A DNA stretch of 30,442 nucleotides from Salisapilia sapeloensis (Eukaryota; Oomycota; Peronosporomycetes; Peronosporales; Salisapiliaceae): positions 1 to 30,442 of the forward strand of contig JAADVB010000222.1 of assembly GCA_023334545.1 (NCBI GenBank), in the 5' to 3' direction. The notes beneath the pieces are model-generated. The model saw only the letters and a program-made list of their open reading frames with translations, made no database searches and had not been told where the DNA came from. The position numbers were made by a program, and so were the translations under genes. Positions 10,629-21,218 of this stretch are shown one piece after another; position 1 is the first letter of the stretch; each line of letters opens with the position of its first letter.

Positions 10629-12572
10629 CTAGCTGCCCAATCGACTTCGACGTCTCTCGAGCTGCAATTGCTCAATATGACCAGAAGTCACGCCTTGCGA
10701 GACCATTCGAATGGTGCAGTATAAGACACTTGCCCACTCCAGTCGCTCTTCCTGTGAGCTAGCCTGGAGCACCAACTTATCTGTCGGTGATCGAGCTACA
10801 ACGATGCACTGGTCTCGATTCGGCACTTCCAATAAGTTCACGTAGCATCCATACAGCGAAAACGACTTGAGATGCTTGAGTTTATCCTGTCCAGCTTCTT
10901 TATAATAGTGGATCTGCCCGTGCTCAATGACAACGACACGTCGTTTCCAATTCTCAAGTCCCGATCGAGACTTTTTCACTAGCACACCCTTCTTATACGG
11001 CGGCAATAGGAACTCTAGTTGCAATGGGAACTCGGCACCCTTGAGCAACGCTCGAGCATCCATACAAGGCATCCTCAGAATACTCTGGCCGGCGATGCTG
11101 ATGACCTGGCTGCCTGGAACGATACCTGTAAGTGACTTTCCCTCCGGTTCCCTCGAACTAGTAACCACGAGTGCTTCCGTCCGTCTCTCCAGCGTCAATC
11201 GAATCTCCTCTGGCTTCTGGTACACGACCGAGATGCGAGCGAGTGGAAGCTCCTCTGCTTGACGCACGACGAGGTGGAGTCCAGGCACAGTCTTCTGCGT
11301 ACTCGACCACCCGAGCGCAGTCTGGGCTTCTTGTAACGCTTCGATCCATCGACGCATATCGTCTTCACTAAACGCCGTCAAGTGCATTTCAAATTTTCCG
11401 TCCTTGGACGTCACGACAAAGTAGTTCTTACGTCCATCAGCCGTCTGGGCCATCCCAGGCGTCACGACAGATTCTTTCAACGGCATCGAGCCTTTCAATT
11501 CCTTCGCATCTGGCGTATAGTACCTCAGCTCTCCCTTCTCGACACGGAAAAATCGTGTCTTCCAGCTTTTATTCACATGTCCTCGCTTCCGTAGACATCC
11601 TTCCATGTGAATGTACGAAGTCGGATCATCGTACCGACGCCATTCATGCGGAACATCCAGGTCCTGGACGTAGAACTTGACTGTCTTGCGCAGGGGATCC
11701 CATGGAGCAGCCGGTGCGACACCTACTTGCTGTAGCTTTTTAATCCATTCGTCTCGAGCTTCGAGTGTCGGAGCTTGGACCATGGTCTTCCGTTGCCACG
11801 TGCCGATCATGAACAAGTTCTTCCGGTCCATCGTATCGTTCTGGATAGAGATTGTAGCTCGTGCGTCTAATCCGACATTCATCGAGCCCTTTAGCTTGGT
11901 CAGCTCCGCGTCGACAAAGTAGGACAAGACGCCATCGTCACGTAGCACAAAGTATCGCCAGTACCACGTCTTCACTCGTTGACCACACTTTTGCAACCAA
12001 CCTTGCATGACGACACCCATAGCTCCAGGATTAACTGTTTCAATGGCAGTACCGGCGGGAATCTCTTCGTCCATGACAGTTGGATCGTCCTCTGGATTAC
12101 CATCCTTTGGGTCCTGTAGACTCGGACCGAGAACACTCATCCATGAAAAACGAGCATTGTCCGTAGAATTCGAGCTTTCGATCGGTTCATCCACGTCTAT
12201 ATCTATGTCTATGTCTCGTGGAGTAGATGCGTTATTCATGCCTCGCGGCTCACTCGCAGTGTCTGAGCTCGACGTCGGTCGCGATGGCATATTCGAAGAT
12301 TCTAGTGCACGTACTTCCGTCGGATTGAGCCCAAAGACCGGGTTGCTAGGACTTAAGCAGCTCTGATAAAGCTCTGTGCTGCTTTGCGTTAAACTGGATC
12401 GATTACCGTCGATCTCTCGTCGCTGACGCACTGCGTCGTCCCGGTTCTGATTCGCAATGATAAACGTTGGGTCCGCCGTTGTGTGGCGACGATCAATCTG
12501 CACTTCGTCGCGGTTTTGTTCTTCAGCTGGAGCAAATTCCCGTGTGAAGAAGCGCTTGAACGCAAAGCCCAT
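10629..12572 (-). CDS. Scaffold protein with three PH domains and a PDZ-like insert
   Basis: One exon encodes 647 aa from the ATG at 12572. The first 180 residues are polar and disordered, with an Asp-Ile run (DIDIDIDVDEP) from a short DNA repeat. PH1 spans about 188-283 (GWLQKCG...WYWRYFVL...WIKKL), PH2 about 321-414 (GCLRKRG...WKTRFFRV...WIEAL) and PH3 about 526-620 (GVLVKKS...WKRRVVVI...WASVL), each ending in the conserved Trp helix. Between PH2 and PH3, residues 455-523 resemble a PDZ fold (IVPGSQVISIAGQSI). The protein probably binds membrane phosphoinositides and assembles partners. The frame stays open upstream to a splice acceptor at 12630, so an extra first exon (12732-12688, intron 12687-12630) may add about 35 residues and make the Met at 12572 internal. 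The gene precedes the phospholipase D gene on the same strand. Confidence 0.85.
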   Translation of the reverse strand: MGFAFKRFFTREFAPAEEQNRDEVQIDRRHTTADPTFIIANQNRDDAVRQRREIDGNRSSLTQSSTELYQSCLSPSNPVFGLNPTEVRALESSNMPSRPTSSSDTASEPRGMNNASTPRDIDIDIDVDEPIESSNSTDNARFSWMSVLGPSLQDPKDGNPEDDPTVMDEEIPAGTAIETVNPGAMGVVMQGWLQKCGQRVKTWYWRYFVLRDDGVLSYFVDAELTKLKGSMNVGLDARATISIQNDTMDRKNLFMIGTWQRKTMVQAPTLEARDEWIKKLQQVGVAPAAPWDPLRKTVKFYVQDLDVPHEWRRYDDPTSYIHMEGCLRKRGHVNKSWKTRFFRVEKGELRYYTPDAKELKGSMPLKESVVTPGMAQTADGRKNYFVVTSKDGKFEMHLTAFSEDDMRRWIEALQEAQTALGWSSTQKTVPGLHLVVRQAEELPLARISVVYQKPEEIRLTLERRTEALVVTSSREPEGKSLTGIVPGSQVISIAGQSILRMPCMDARALLKGAEFPLQLEFLLPPYKKGVLVKKSRSGLENWKRRVVVIEHGQIHYYKEAGQDKLKHLKSFSLYGCYVNLLEVPNRDQCIVVARSPTDKLVLQASSQEERLEWASVLYCTIRMVSQGVTSGHIEQLQLERRRSRLGS

Positions 12573-12939
12573 GGCGTCGTCGCTCGGACCGGTACTCGCA
12601 GTAATGCTCTCGATCGATTGCCACTTTTTCTACGCGATAATAGACATGGGCCACTTGCACCTGCTCTCCGTGTCGATACGTACGGACTTTACTGACGTGC
12701 TGGCTTTCGTTCTCACAAATTAATACTACCATAAACTTTTCTTTTCTTATGCTGTATACTGAAAGCAAGTCTACATACTAACGCCACCGACCATTATCTT
12801 CAAAGAAAAGAAAATGAGTAGCGATATGCAGATACTCGTGTCTCACCTCCCATGAAAAGGATATGCAGATACAACACCATGTCGTTACAAAGTAAAGTAG
12901 ATATTGCAAGTAGAGTAAAAATCAAAAAAGTTAGCTGTA

Positions 12940-15900
12940 TCACTGGAACAGCTCGGCCGGGTACAGTGGCGGTTCCAAGTTCTCTTCCGCTAAGAACTTG
13001 AGTGGGAAGTAGACGACGTGTCCTCGAATATTGCTCAGCTCCTCCTGCTTCTCCGAGATCTTCTCATTATCGCGCAAGTGGTGCATCATGGCGTTGTTCA
13101 GCGAATCCATCTTCTGCGTCATCGACGGGCGTTTTTCGCCGCCCTTATTCTTCCCACGACGCTCTTCCTGCGGTACACCCTTCATCTCACTATTCTCCGT
13201 CAACACTTCACCTCCTTCAATCGGTTCACTCGCAGCCGGGTGGCGCCCAACCTCTTCTGTCGGGCCTCCAAACCCATCTTCCTGGCGTGCGTTACCAGTA
13301 ACTTGGCCACTTCCTTGCTGCGGCTCCTCGGCATTGTCCGCAATCTCCGTGTGCTTGACCTCATTCTCCGGATCCACTTCCGTCGCGATCTGGTCAAAGC
13401 TTAAAACGCGATCGGACGGGAGACAAGCAAAGACCGACTCGTAGATCTGACAATTTGACATCGCATGATCCTGCAACGACAGCCACGTCTCCTTATCCAC
13501 TGGATCCGTGTACTTTTGATACAAGTCCGTGCCAGGGTCGACGCCAAAGTGTTCCGCAAACAGACGCATACGGAACGAATGGGCAAACTTACCCACCTGC
13601 GCTTTTCCATCGGCAATACGTGCATCCGCCATCTCATGATCATCCACCACGACTGCAATCTCCGAGTCGCGATCACCATTCTGAGAACGCTCATTGATAT
13701 TTGCTGACCCGATGATCACGTGCTGATCGTCGACGATCATGAGCTTACTGTGGATGTAAATCTCCTCCGTCTCGGGCTTATCATTCCGAACCGTGTAGTT
13801 ACGTAGACCGAAGAAGGCAATGTACTCGAACGGATCGACATCTAGCTCCTTGAACAACGTCGCGTAGATCGAGTTCTCTCCTCGACAGATACTACGATAC
13901 TGCCAGTACATGACACCACGCAGACTCGCGGCGTCACTATCCTCCGGTTCGCCTGGGAACGCAGGCATGAGCGGCATCATGACCATGACACGGAACTGCT
14001 CGTCATTCGCTGCTGCCCTCTTAATACGCTCCACAAGAGCGTTTGCAATACGGTTCGACACGCCGTTATCTCCTTCCAGTCCAGAGATAAAGAACTGGTT
14101 CTCAATGTAGACAAAGTGTTTCGCGGAGCCGATGAGACGGATGTATGCGTTTTGGATACTGTGCTCCGTCGACGTACCTGCACTCCACCACGTGACACTA
14201 CGTAGGATTTGCGTCGACACAGCCACACCGCGCTTCTTCTTCAACGCCTCGTCTTCGACACTGTAGTCCTCCGTCTCACCATCGTGATTTGCACTCGCGC
14301 CGCGCATCGGCTGTGGCTTGCGCTTAAAGACGTTGGCGACCTTGCCCCACTTGCTCTTTTTGCCATTATTCTCCTCCGTCTTCTCCTCTCCTCCATTCTG
14401 CGTCTGCTCTTTCTGGAGACGAGCATGCAAGTCGGCATGAGACACCTCCGATCGGTCCTTGGACGCATTCTTGGAGCCTTGGAAGCCCTGGATGACACGA
14501 GCTGCGCGCATGGCATTCTGCAGACGGTTGTTCAGCATATCCTGTGGGTTACGACTTGGGTCTCGCGTGCGTTCATAGTCCTTGCGCGGCACCAAGTGGT
14601 GCTGACTCTCCGTCTTCTTGCGCGTCGACACACTGTAGTTCCATCGCTGGATAAAGTGGCGAGCAACGTCTCGCGCCGGCTGGCCTTCTAGACGACAGTG
14701 GACGTCATGCCACGGCATCCGCGGCACCGTCTCTCGATCAATCATGTCCTTCTCTGGCTGATTCAGCTCGATAAAGTCCTTGACACGTGGATTCGAGTAG
14801 TCTTTCCCGACAAACACCTTGTCGTCGCCAGGTTCATCAAACAGCGCGTGCTTTCCAGTATCCCAACGACCGAAACAAATGTCCAGACCACCAACGAAAC
14901 CAATCTTCTGGTCACACACGACAATCTTTTCATGATGCGAGTACATTCCGAGGTTCTTGACGATAAAGTCCGGGTCACGAAGTACATGGACGTTCGGATG
15001 TAGACGCTGGAGAACCATCTTGGAAAAATAAGAGTTGAGCGTCAAGGCCATCGCAATCTCCTTGTACATAAGCACGTATACTTGCACTCCTTCCTCTGCT
15101 TTCTTCTGCAAGAGCTGGTCGAGACGAGATTCCGGGTATTTCTCCGGTGGACGCTTCAGGTAGATCGTCGGACAGACCCACCAACCAGCGATAAACACTT
15201 CCTTCTTCGCCGCAGAGATCTCGTCGTAGATAGCTTCGTACGTGCCACTGCCGTCGGCAAACCAACGCGCGTACGAAGGTACTTCCGTCGGGTTACGAGT
15301 GATCGAGTACGAGTCGTCGCGATGGGATTGGACCCACGCAGACTTGGAAGACGCATCGCGAATGGCATTGGCCCACTTGACAATCGCTTGCTTCGTCTTG
15401 GCTTCGAGCTGCATGACGTATGTCGCGTTCGAGAGCACGAGCATCGACTTGGAGCCTACCTCCTTCATACCTCGCTTCACTTCCAAGCTGTTGTCAAAGA
15501 GCATCACTTCCATCGGCTCCGTATCGGCAATCGAATCGTACACGGCGATACTAGAAAATTTGAGCGCCACCCACCTCGTACGCTTCGGCTTCAAGTGCAC
15601 ACGCTTGACAACACATGTGCAGTTGAAGCACTCATTATCACAGCTGACGGCACCTCGGTTCACTTGGACATTCTCCTTGTTACCCTTGAGCCACGATCGG
15701 ACCTTCATCCATCCTTCACGAATTGACGTGACACCGTCCTCGTCGTCAAACGTACTGTTGCTCACTTGGAACAACGAGACAACGTACGAAGACGAGAGCA
15801 GACCAGGCATCTGGACGACCTTTTCCAAGTAGCTTTGGACGAGCATGACCATCTCGGAAGACGTCGATGCGTCGGCACTTGCGAGGAAAAACTTGCGCAT

Positions 15901-16497
15901 ACCAGGCAGGTCATCGTCCGACGTAATGGCATAGTCCGACGAATGTGCGTGGTGCAGCATTTGCCTCGCATTCGACTTGCCATGACGAATCTTGTACCGA
16001 CTCTTGATGTAAAACCACAGTCCATACAGCGCAGACTTGGAGATCTCGACTTTCCACTTGTAGCTGCGATACGAGACCTAGTACACATGTGGATAAGTAT
16101 CTCTGGTATAAATAGGAGTGCATGTGTATGCGCATACCTCGACGTCGTATTCGACGTAACGTGTAGGCCAAGCCTCTTCGGACCGGGCGTCGACCACTCG
16201 TAAGTGCGGGGGCTCCTCAAACAAGTTCATGTCTCCATCTTCATCTTGATGGAAGTTGCTTCTCGGCCCGTCAATATTCTCTACTTCCCTTCGGACATTC
16301 CGTGCCGACTCGCGTTGCGCGAATTCTGAGTTATAGTTATTCGGCGATGACATGGCGGAGCCGTCGTCGGACATGGCACGATAGTGGTGGTCAGTATCTC
16401 CATTCGCATTCGAATTTTGCGCCGTGTTAGGTGCAGGCGGTGGCTGCGTTTGCCCCGAGGCGTCTCCAGACGGACTTGACGACGAACCGTTCGGCAT
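12940..16497 (-). CDS. Phospholipase D with PX and PH domains (PXPH-PLD)
   Basis: Two exons, 16497-16138 and 16077-12940, with a 60-nt intron, give 1165 aa. The first 105 residues are polar. A PX domain follows (about 108-225), then a PH-like region (about 235-370, from EGWMKVRSWL). The catalytic part has two HKD motifs: HxKxxxxD at His502/Lys504/Asp509 and at His896/Lys898/Asp903, followed by GSANINERS. Both are intact, so the enzyme should hydrolyse phosphatidylcholine to phosphatidic acid at membranes targeted through PX and PH. A long charged insert sits between the two HKD halves (about 620-740). The layout is that of eukaryotic PLD1/PLD2-type enzymes, a family expanded in oomycetes. The gene is divergent from the GT90-like gene, with 245 bp between the starts. 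Confidence 0.93.
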
Positions 16498-16742
16498 CGA
16501 AGAAGCGAATTACGAAATGATCGAAATATTTTATCGCCCAATTTTCCATGTGTCGTCTCATGCAATTTTTGAAGTTAATGGTTGACGATAGTGTCGAAGG
16601 AATTCGAAGAAATATTGAAAGATGAGCTAAGGTAAGAGATGGATGATGTAGACGACTTGCACGTATATTCAACGAGCCATTGCGTTCAAAACTCAGTACA
16701 AGTACCCAGCTCCATTTGACGATGTGACACGACCGATGTCGA

Positions 16743-19204
16743 ATGAACGCGACGCTTCAGGGTGGTGTCTCCACCGAAATCACGACCTTCGAGCAACCTG
16801 AAACGGACAAGAAAAGAAAAGAAGAACGGAATAAGAAAATAATCATGGCCGGCGACGAACCGAGGTTAAGAGGGATCTTTGCCGTCGAGGATGAAGAGAC
16901 ACCAGAGTGGAAGCATGCGATTGAGTCCGAAGGACAAGGGAGTGTCCCCAAGTTCGCCACCAAGGCAGAGTGTGAAGAGTTTATCCAGAAGAATTGCTGG
17001 CGAGGATCGAATCCAGACTTTCCCAACCTCCAGCACATCTTCTCTATGCTCGTAGATGAACAACAGGTCGCTTATCTAGACACTTTTATATCATCATGAC
17101 AAGACCTTAGGAGAAAAGTATAGATTGAAGAGATCCTTATGCCAAAGATTCAAGAGTATAATGAGCGATATCCGCCACAACGACCAAAGGACATTGATCC
17201 GAACAATCGATTCGTCAGTGGAGAAGGCAAAGGTGTCTGTGAAGGTCTAGACTTTCGCCTCAACCTTCCTTTCCACAAAGAGGTACACTCGACAAGATTC
17301 CAATCGTCATACGCTTCTCCTACCTTACGCTCTACACAAACTAGATGACGCCAGAGTCCACTTACAATACGCTTAAGTACCTCTTCCATCACATGCGATG
17401 TGGTATTTACGTCATGATCCGTCAGAAACGTGTCGTTCTCTTCGTACCGTTTGCCAATCGAGATTACGAGAACAATTGGGGGCAAAACATTCGCTTCGAC
17501 TCGGCTGATGGACGGATGGATACGTACTATCGAGAGAAACGAAACTATTATCGTCGAGAAAACATTATTGACGACCCACAAAAGTGGTGGGCGAATGGGA
17601 ACATCATCTGTAATGAGCACTGTCGATACCGAAACAAGGAGCATGAGACGCAGTATTGGGGCGACCAGTTCCTCACACAGCTCAAGGACATGCTCGAGGA
17701 CGCTTGCAAGCATCGTGACATTCCAGACTGTGAGTTTTTTATCAACAAGCGTGACTACCCGCAGCTCAAGAACAATCGGACGGAACCCTACGGCTTCCTC
17801 TTCGACAAAGACGACAAGAACCCAGACGAGGACATTCCTCTCCAGCGACACTTGTACGACACTTATGCGCCTATCATGAGCTTCTACGTCAGTAAACGGT
17901 ACGTCGCCCTCGTTCCACCTATCCATACGTCTCTCACATCTGTCCGTAGCTTTGCAGACGTGCCCTTCCCGTGCTCAGAAGACTGGGAAGCTGCCACCGG
18001 TCTTGTCTTCCCTCAGTCCTTCCGCCATACGCACTGCGACGCGTGCCCTTGCAACAACCCTCGCAAGTGTGAGAACGACTGGAAATGCTTTTGCCAACTG
18101 CGTCCGAATCAGCGCAAGCGCCATGGGATCGAAGAAGCTCGCGACTTGTTCACTGCGACGAACTTCCAGAAGTTCGCTAAGCCGTGGGAAGAGAAAGTGG
18201 ACACGGCGTTCTTCCGAGGTAGCGCAACTGGTGGTGGGACGACGATCGAGACGAATCAACGACTGCACTTGGCTCAGTTGTCGAATATCTGGAAGCACGA
18301 TCAGAATTATAATGGACAAGGATCTGACGATCATGAAGGCGTCCCGTTCTTGAATGCAGAAGTGACGACGTGGAATCTACGTGATAAGAAACTCGCCGAG
18401 ACACCGATGACGTTCGTGCGGACGGAAAAGTTCATGTTCACTGCTGGTCGACAGCATTTTATTCCTATCTACCAACAGTCTTCTTTCAAGTACATTCTGT
18501 ACGTCGAAGGTCATTGTGCTGCGAATCGATATGCTTTTCTCATGCGTCTCGGAAGTGTCATCTTGAAAGTCGAATCGAGGTGCGTCGCGGATGAAATGTG
18601 GTACTTCCCACTCCTTCAACCGTTCGAGGATCATGTACCGATTAAAAGCGACTTGTCCGACCTCGCGGAAAAGATCCAGTGGTGCCGAGACAATGACGAC
18701 AAGTGCCGACAGATCGCACAACGTGCGAATGACCTGTACGAACAGTTCGTGTCGAGAGATGCGATTCGAGACTACATGGAACTCATTTGCCATGGCGTCG
18801 CCCAGCGCTTCCGTCCGGCACCGGAGTGGTATACGCGTCCGAAGAAGCTCCGGACGGACGATCAACCGCACTTCCCGGAAGTCGCGTCCGGATGCAGGTG
18901 TCGTCGTTGCGACGAGACTAAGGACGACGATCGACAGAAGAAGTTGTCCGGAGAGCTAAACTCCGGTAGAAGAGGACGTGGTCCAGACAGGAGTGAGCCT
19001 CGTCGCGGCGTAAAGCGAGACCGATCGAGACCTCGTCCGGCCCGTCGCAGTCGATCTCCCGACCGCAGACGCCAACGCAGTCGATCTCCAGATCGTAAGC
19101 GTCGTCGTAGCAGGTCTCGCGATCGTGGACGTGATCGAGACCAAGGAAAGGAATGGTGTCGTCGTTGCCGTCGATCCAAAGCGGCTTGTAGCTGTCATCA
19201 TTAG
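16743..19204 (+). CDS. GT90-like (CAP10/KDELC-type) glycosyltransferase with Arg/Ser-rich tail
   Basis: Exons 16743-17066, 17124-17282, 17345-17898 and 17950-19204 give 763 aa; a start at 16845 (729 aa) has a better context and is equally possible. Blocks FFINKRDYPQLK, FFRGSATGGG...NQR (about 433-455) and EGHCAANRYAFLMRLGSVILK match the donor-binding region of family GT90 (DUF821), whose members transfer xylose or glucose. Two things are odd. There is no signal peptide or membrane segment, although most eukaryotic members work in the ER or Golgi. The last 100 residues are an SR-like tail (RSRSPDR repeats) between two Cys clusters (CRCRRC and CRRCRRSKAACSC), which suggests nucleic-acid or metal binding in the nucleus or cytosol. 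The third intron (17899-17949, 51 nt) has no in-frame stop, so retention would insert 17 residues. Confidence 0.72.
19046..19089 (+). repeat. 14-bp direct repeat in the SR tail
   Basis: The 14-mer cgcagtcgatctcc occurs exactly at 19046-19059 and at 19076-19089, 30 bp apart and in frame. Both copies encode Arg/Ser-Arg-Ser-Pro. The spacing implies that the tail grew by tandem duplication of a 30-bp, ten-codon unit, with a more diverged copy following near 19110. Confidence 0.7.
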
Positions 19205-19308
19205 GTAGATGCAAATCCATGAAGATGCTGACTGATTGATGCAAATCTTGTCTTGATACCGTTGCGTTTAGTATTTATAGCTCTTCATTCTAATCAAAGT
19301 GGCTCAAG

Positions 19309-19614
19309 ATGGAACCACAGGATGTACCGAAGTCTGTCCAGAGCAAAGGACGAGACTCGAAACCTAAAGTCCAGCGACAGCTCCATGCCAAGCTAGTAGA
19401 ATCTAGGATGTTGCAAGTGCTAGAGCGTCAGTTACAGCAAGAGAGTGGAGATACTTCGAATCAGTTGGAGCATGAAGAAGAGCTAGTGAATGACTCGCAG
19501 ATGATTGCTATTGAACAACCACAGGAAGGAGAGGGTGGACAGCATAAAACTGGATGTGGTGTCGTTCGTATGGTCCGATCACTGCATCGAGACCAACAGA
19601 ATGTCGCCAAGTAA
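19309..19614 (+). CDS. Small highly charged protein, function unknown, 101 aa
   Basis: A single open frame from the ATG at 19309 encodes 101 residues rich in Gln, Glu and Lys. Residues about 25-60 (KLVESRMLQVLERQLQQE and onward) have the heptad look of a coiled coil. There is no signal peptide, membrane segment or recognisable domain. A tatttatag run lies at about 19272, 37 nt upstream of the start. It fits the 465-bp space between the GT90-like stop and the VPS36 stop, and converges on VPS36 with 54 nt between. A real small gene is plausible, but only ORF length and composition support it. Confidence 0.4.
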   Translation: MEPQDVPKSVQSKGRDSKPKVQRQLHAKLVESRMLQVLERQLQQESGDTSNQLEHEEELVNDSQMIAIEQPQEGEGGQHKTGCGVVRMVRSLHRDQQNVAK

Positions 19615-19668
19615 TGGAAACAACGAAGAAATATACATGATAGCAAACGCCACTCTTTCTTTTTATTC

Positions 19669-20942
19669 TCATGAGACACTAAAGTCTACGAACTTGTTCA
19701 CATAAAAGTTCATCCCTTCAAACGTATCGTCTCGACATAATTGCTCCATCTTCTCCGCAACCTACTCCATGTCTTGTCAGCTCTGCATCATACAACTATC
19801 CACAAGATAAGTCTACCTTGAGGTACTCCCATGCTAATGGGAAGGACACATGCAGCTCCGTGGACACATCCGTCGCCGTAATATACCCTCCAGAAGACGC
19901 CTGCGCCATCTTGGCCAGTCGTTCCGCCACTCGATCCTCCCGATGTGAATCTACCCATCGTAGAAACCGCTCATTATTATCGTTTATGCAATATGTACGG
20001 ATGTGTCCTACCTGATTGGAGCACTGTCGGTCCACCTTCAAACTTTCGGAGGTGATAGCCAAGCTGCAGTGTCTTTTGCATCATACAAGCTCGGTACAAG
20101 TCATCTGGAGACACGAGCTCTACACCTCTAGCTCGATTGAATATGCAGTAAATGTCCGACAAGGTCATGATACCACCATGCTTGGGCATATGGGGCTCGA
20201 GAAACTCTGCTAATTGTCGTGCTAACTGATCAAAGTACGCGTTTCCAGCATTCTTCCGCGTGACGGGACTCGTGATACCCATATCCAACATCAACGAGTT
20301 CAACTGCTTCGTATCTTCCGATTCCGAGCGTTTGAATCCACCTTCCGTCGTCTTTTCATTCGACGTTTTCTGCGTATCGACATACCGTTCAATCAATCCG
20401 ACCACATCTTTCGCTTTTTCCATCAGGTTCGACAAGTCTGTAAACGCCGTGGCGGCGAGATCCTTGGACTCTTGCTGTGCCAACTTCTGTCGTTCCAAAA
20501 TCCCTTTGATTCCAGCATCCGACGGATCAAATCCGCGTTTCACCTCTCGTTTATCTGCAAATGAGCTCTTCTGAACATCCTTCCACGCCCGTCGTTCTAG
20601 CGTCGTTAACAATCGACCATGGAAGTCGTCATGGCCTCGATCTTTGAACGACAGTTTGAGGAATACACCTTCACCGGTGGATGTTTTCAAGTCCAGACGT
20701 AGTTTGGGCGATCGAGAGAGAAAACCAGGCTCCTTTGTCACTTTCCTCACGGTGTCCAGAGGTAAGAAGAGCGCAATGTGCGAATCATCCTTCTCTTCGA
20801 TGTAGAATAACCGGTGGGTGGTGATCGAGCATCGACCGCGTTTGTACTCAGTCTTGTCAGTGTGATCATACAGACTGATCCCGAACTCAGTGTACACTTC
20901 TACTTCTCCCTTACGCAGTGCTGGTCGTCCAACGGACGTCAA
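19669..20942 (-). CDS. VPS36: VPS36, ESCRT-II subunit (GLUE plus EAP30 domains)
   Basis: Minus-strand exons 20942-20012, 19950-19817 and 19761-19669 give 385 aa, nearly the same as animal VPS36. The N-terminal GLUE domain (residues 1 to about 135; GRCSITTHRLFYIE) binds phosphoinositides and ubiquitin. The EAP30 winged-helix part (about 150-385) has QLNSLMLDMGI, GIMTLSDIYCIFNRARG, SPDDLYRAC and the closing DDTFEGMNFY block. ESCRT-II sorts ubiquitinated cargo into multivesicular endosomes. The last exon was found by phase: after the donor at 19817 a 55-nt intron leads to MEQLCRDDTFEGM, which matches the family's C-terminus. No yeast-type zinc-finger insert is present in the GLUE domain. Divergent from DAW1 (276 bp between the starts). 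Confidence 0.93.
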
Positions 20943-21218
20943 TGGAAGAGCTACAAGGTACTCGTGAGCACAAGTACGAGTTTATATCGAATACACGAGG
21001 AGGCATACGTTGGAGCAAGTCGAGTGCTTTGGGGTGCATTGAAGAAGTATTATTGTCGTCTACTTTTCGAACACGAGCCTTCATAGACGACGATGCTGGT
21101 GCGTGATGAGACTCCATGGCGTGCACTCGTGCGACCGAACGAGGCCTTAATGGAAGAATGTAATATCGGAAGAGAGTTCACATACAAATCTCAAGTTTAA
21201 TAAATCTTGAACCGTCGG

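Noticed and set aside
12190-12220. Short tandem repeat encoding Asp-Ile run
   Set aside because: An ordinary in-frame hexamer repeat in a disordered region; no special function suggested.
14209-15726. Plus-strand ORFs of 160 and 214 codons opposite the phospholipase D gene
   Set aside because: Antisense to the HKD-containing exon; Arg/Leu-rich composition typical of shadows.
17150-17926. 258-codon minus-strand ORF opposite the GT90-like gene
   Set aside because: It is antisense to well-supported exons, crosses their introns and has no recognisable domain; a codon-bias shadow.
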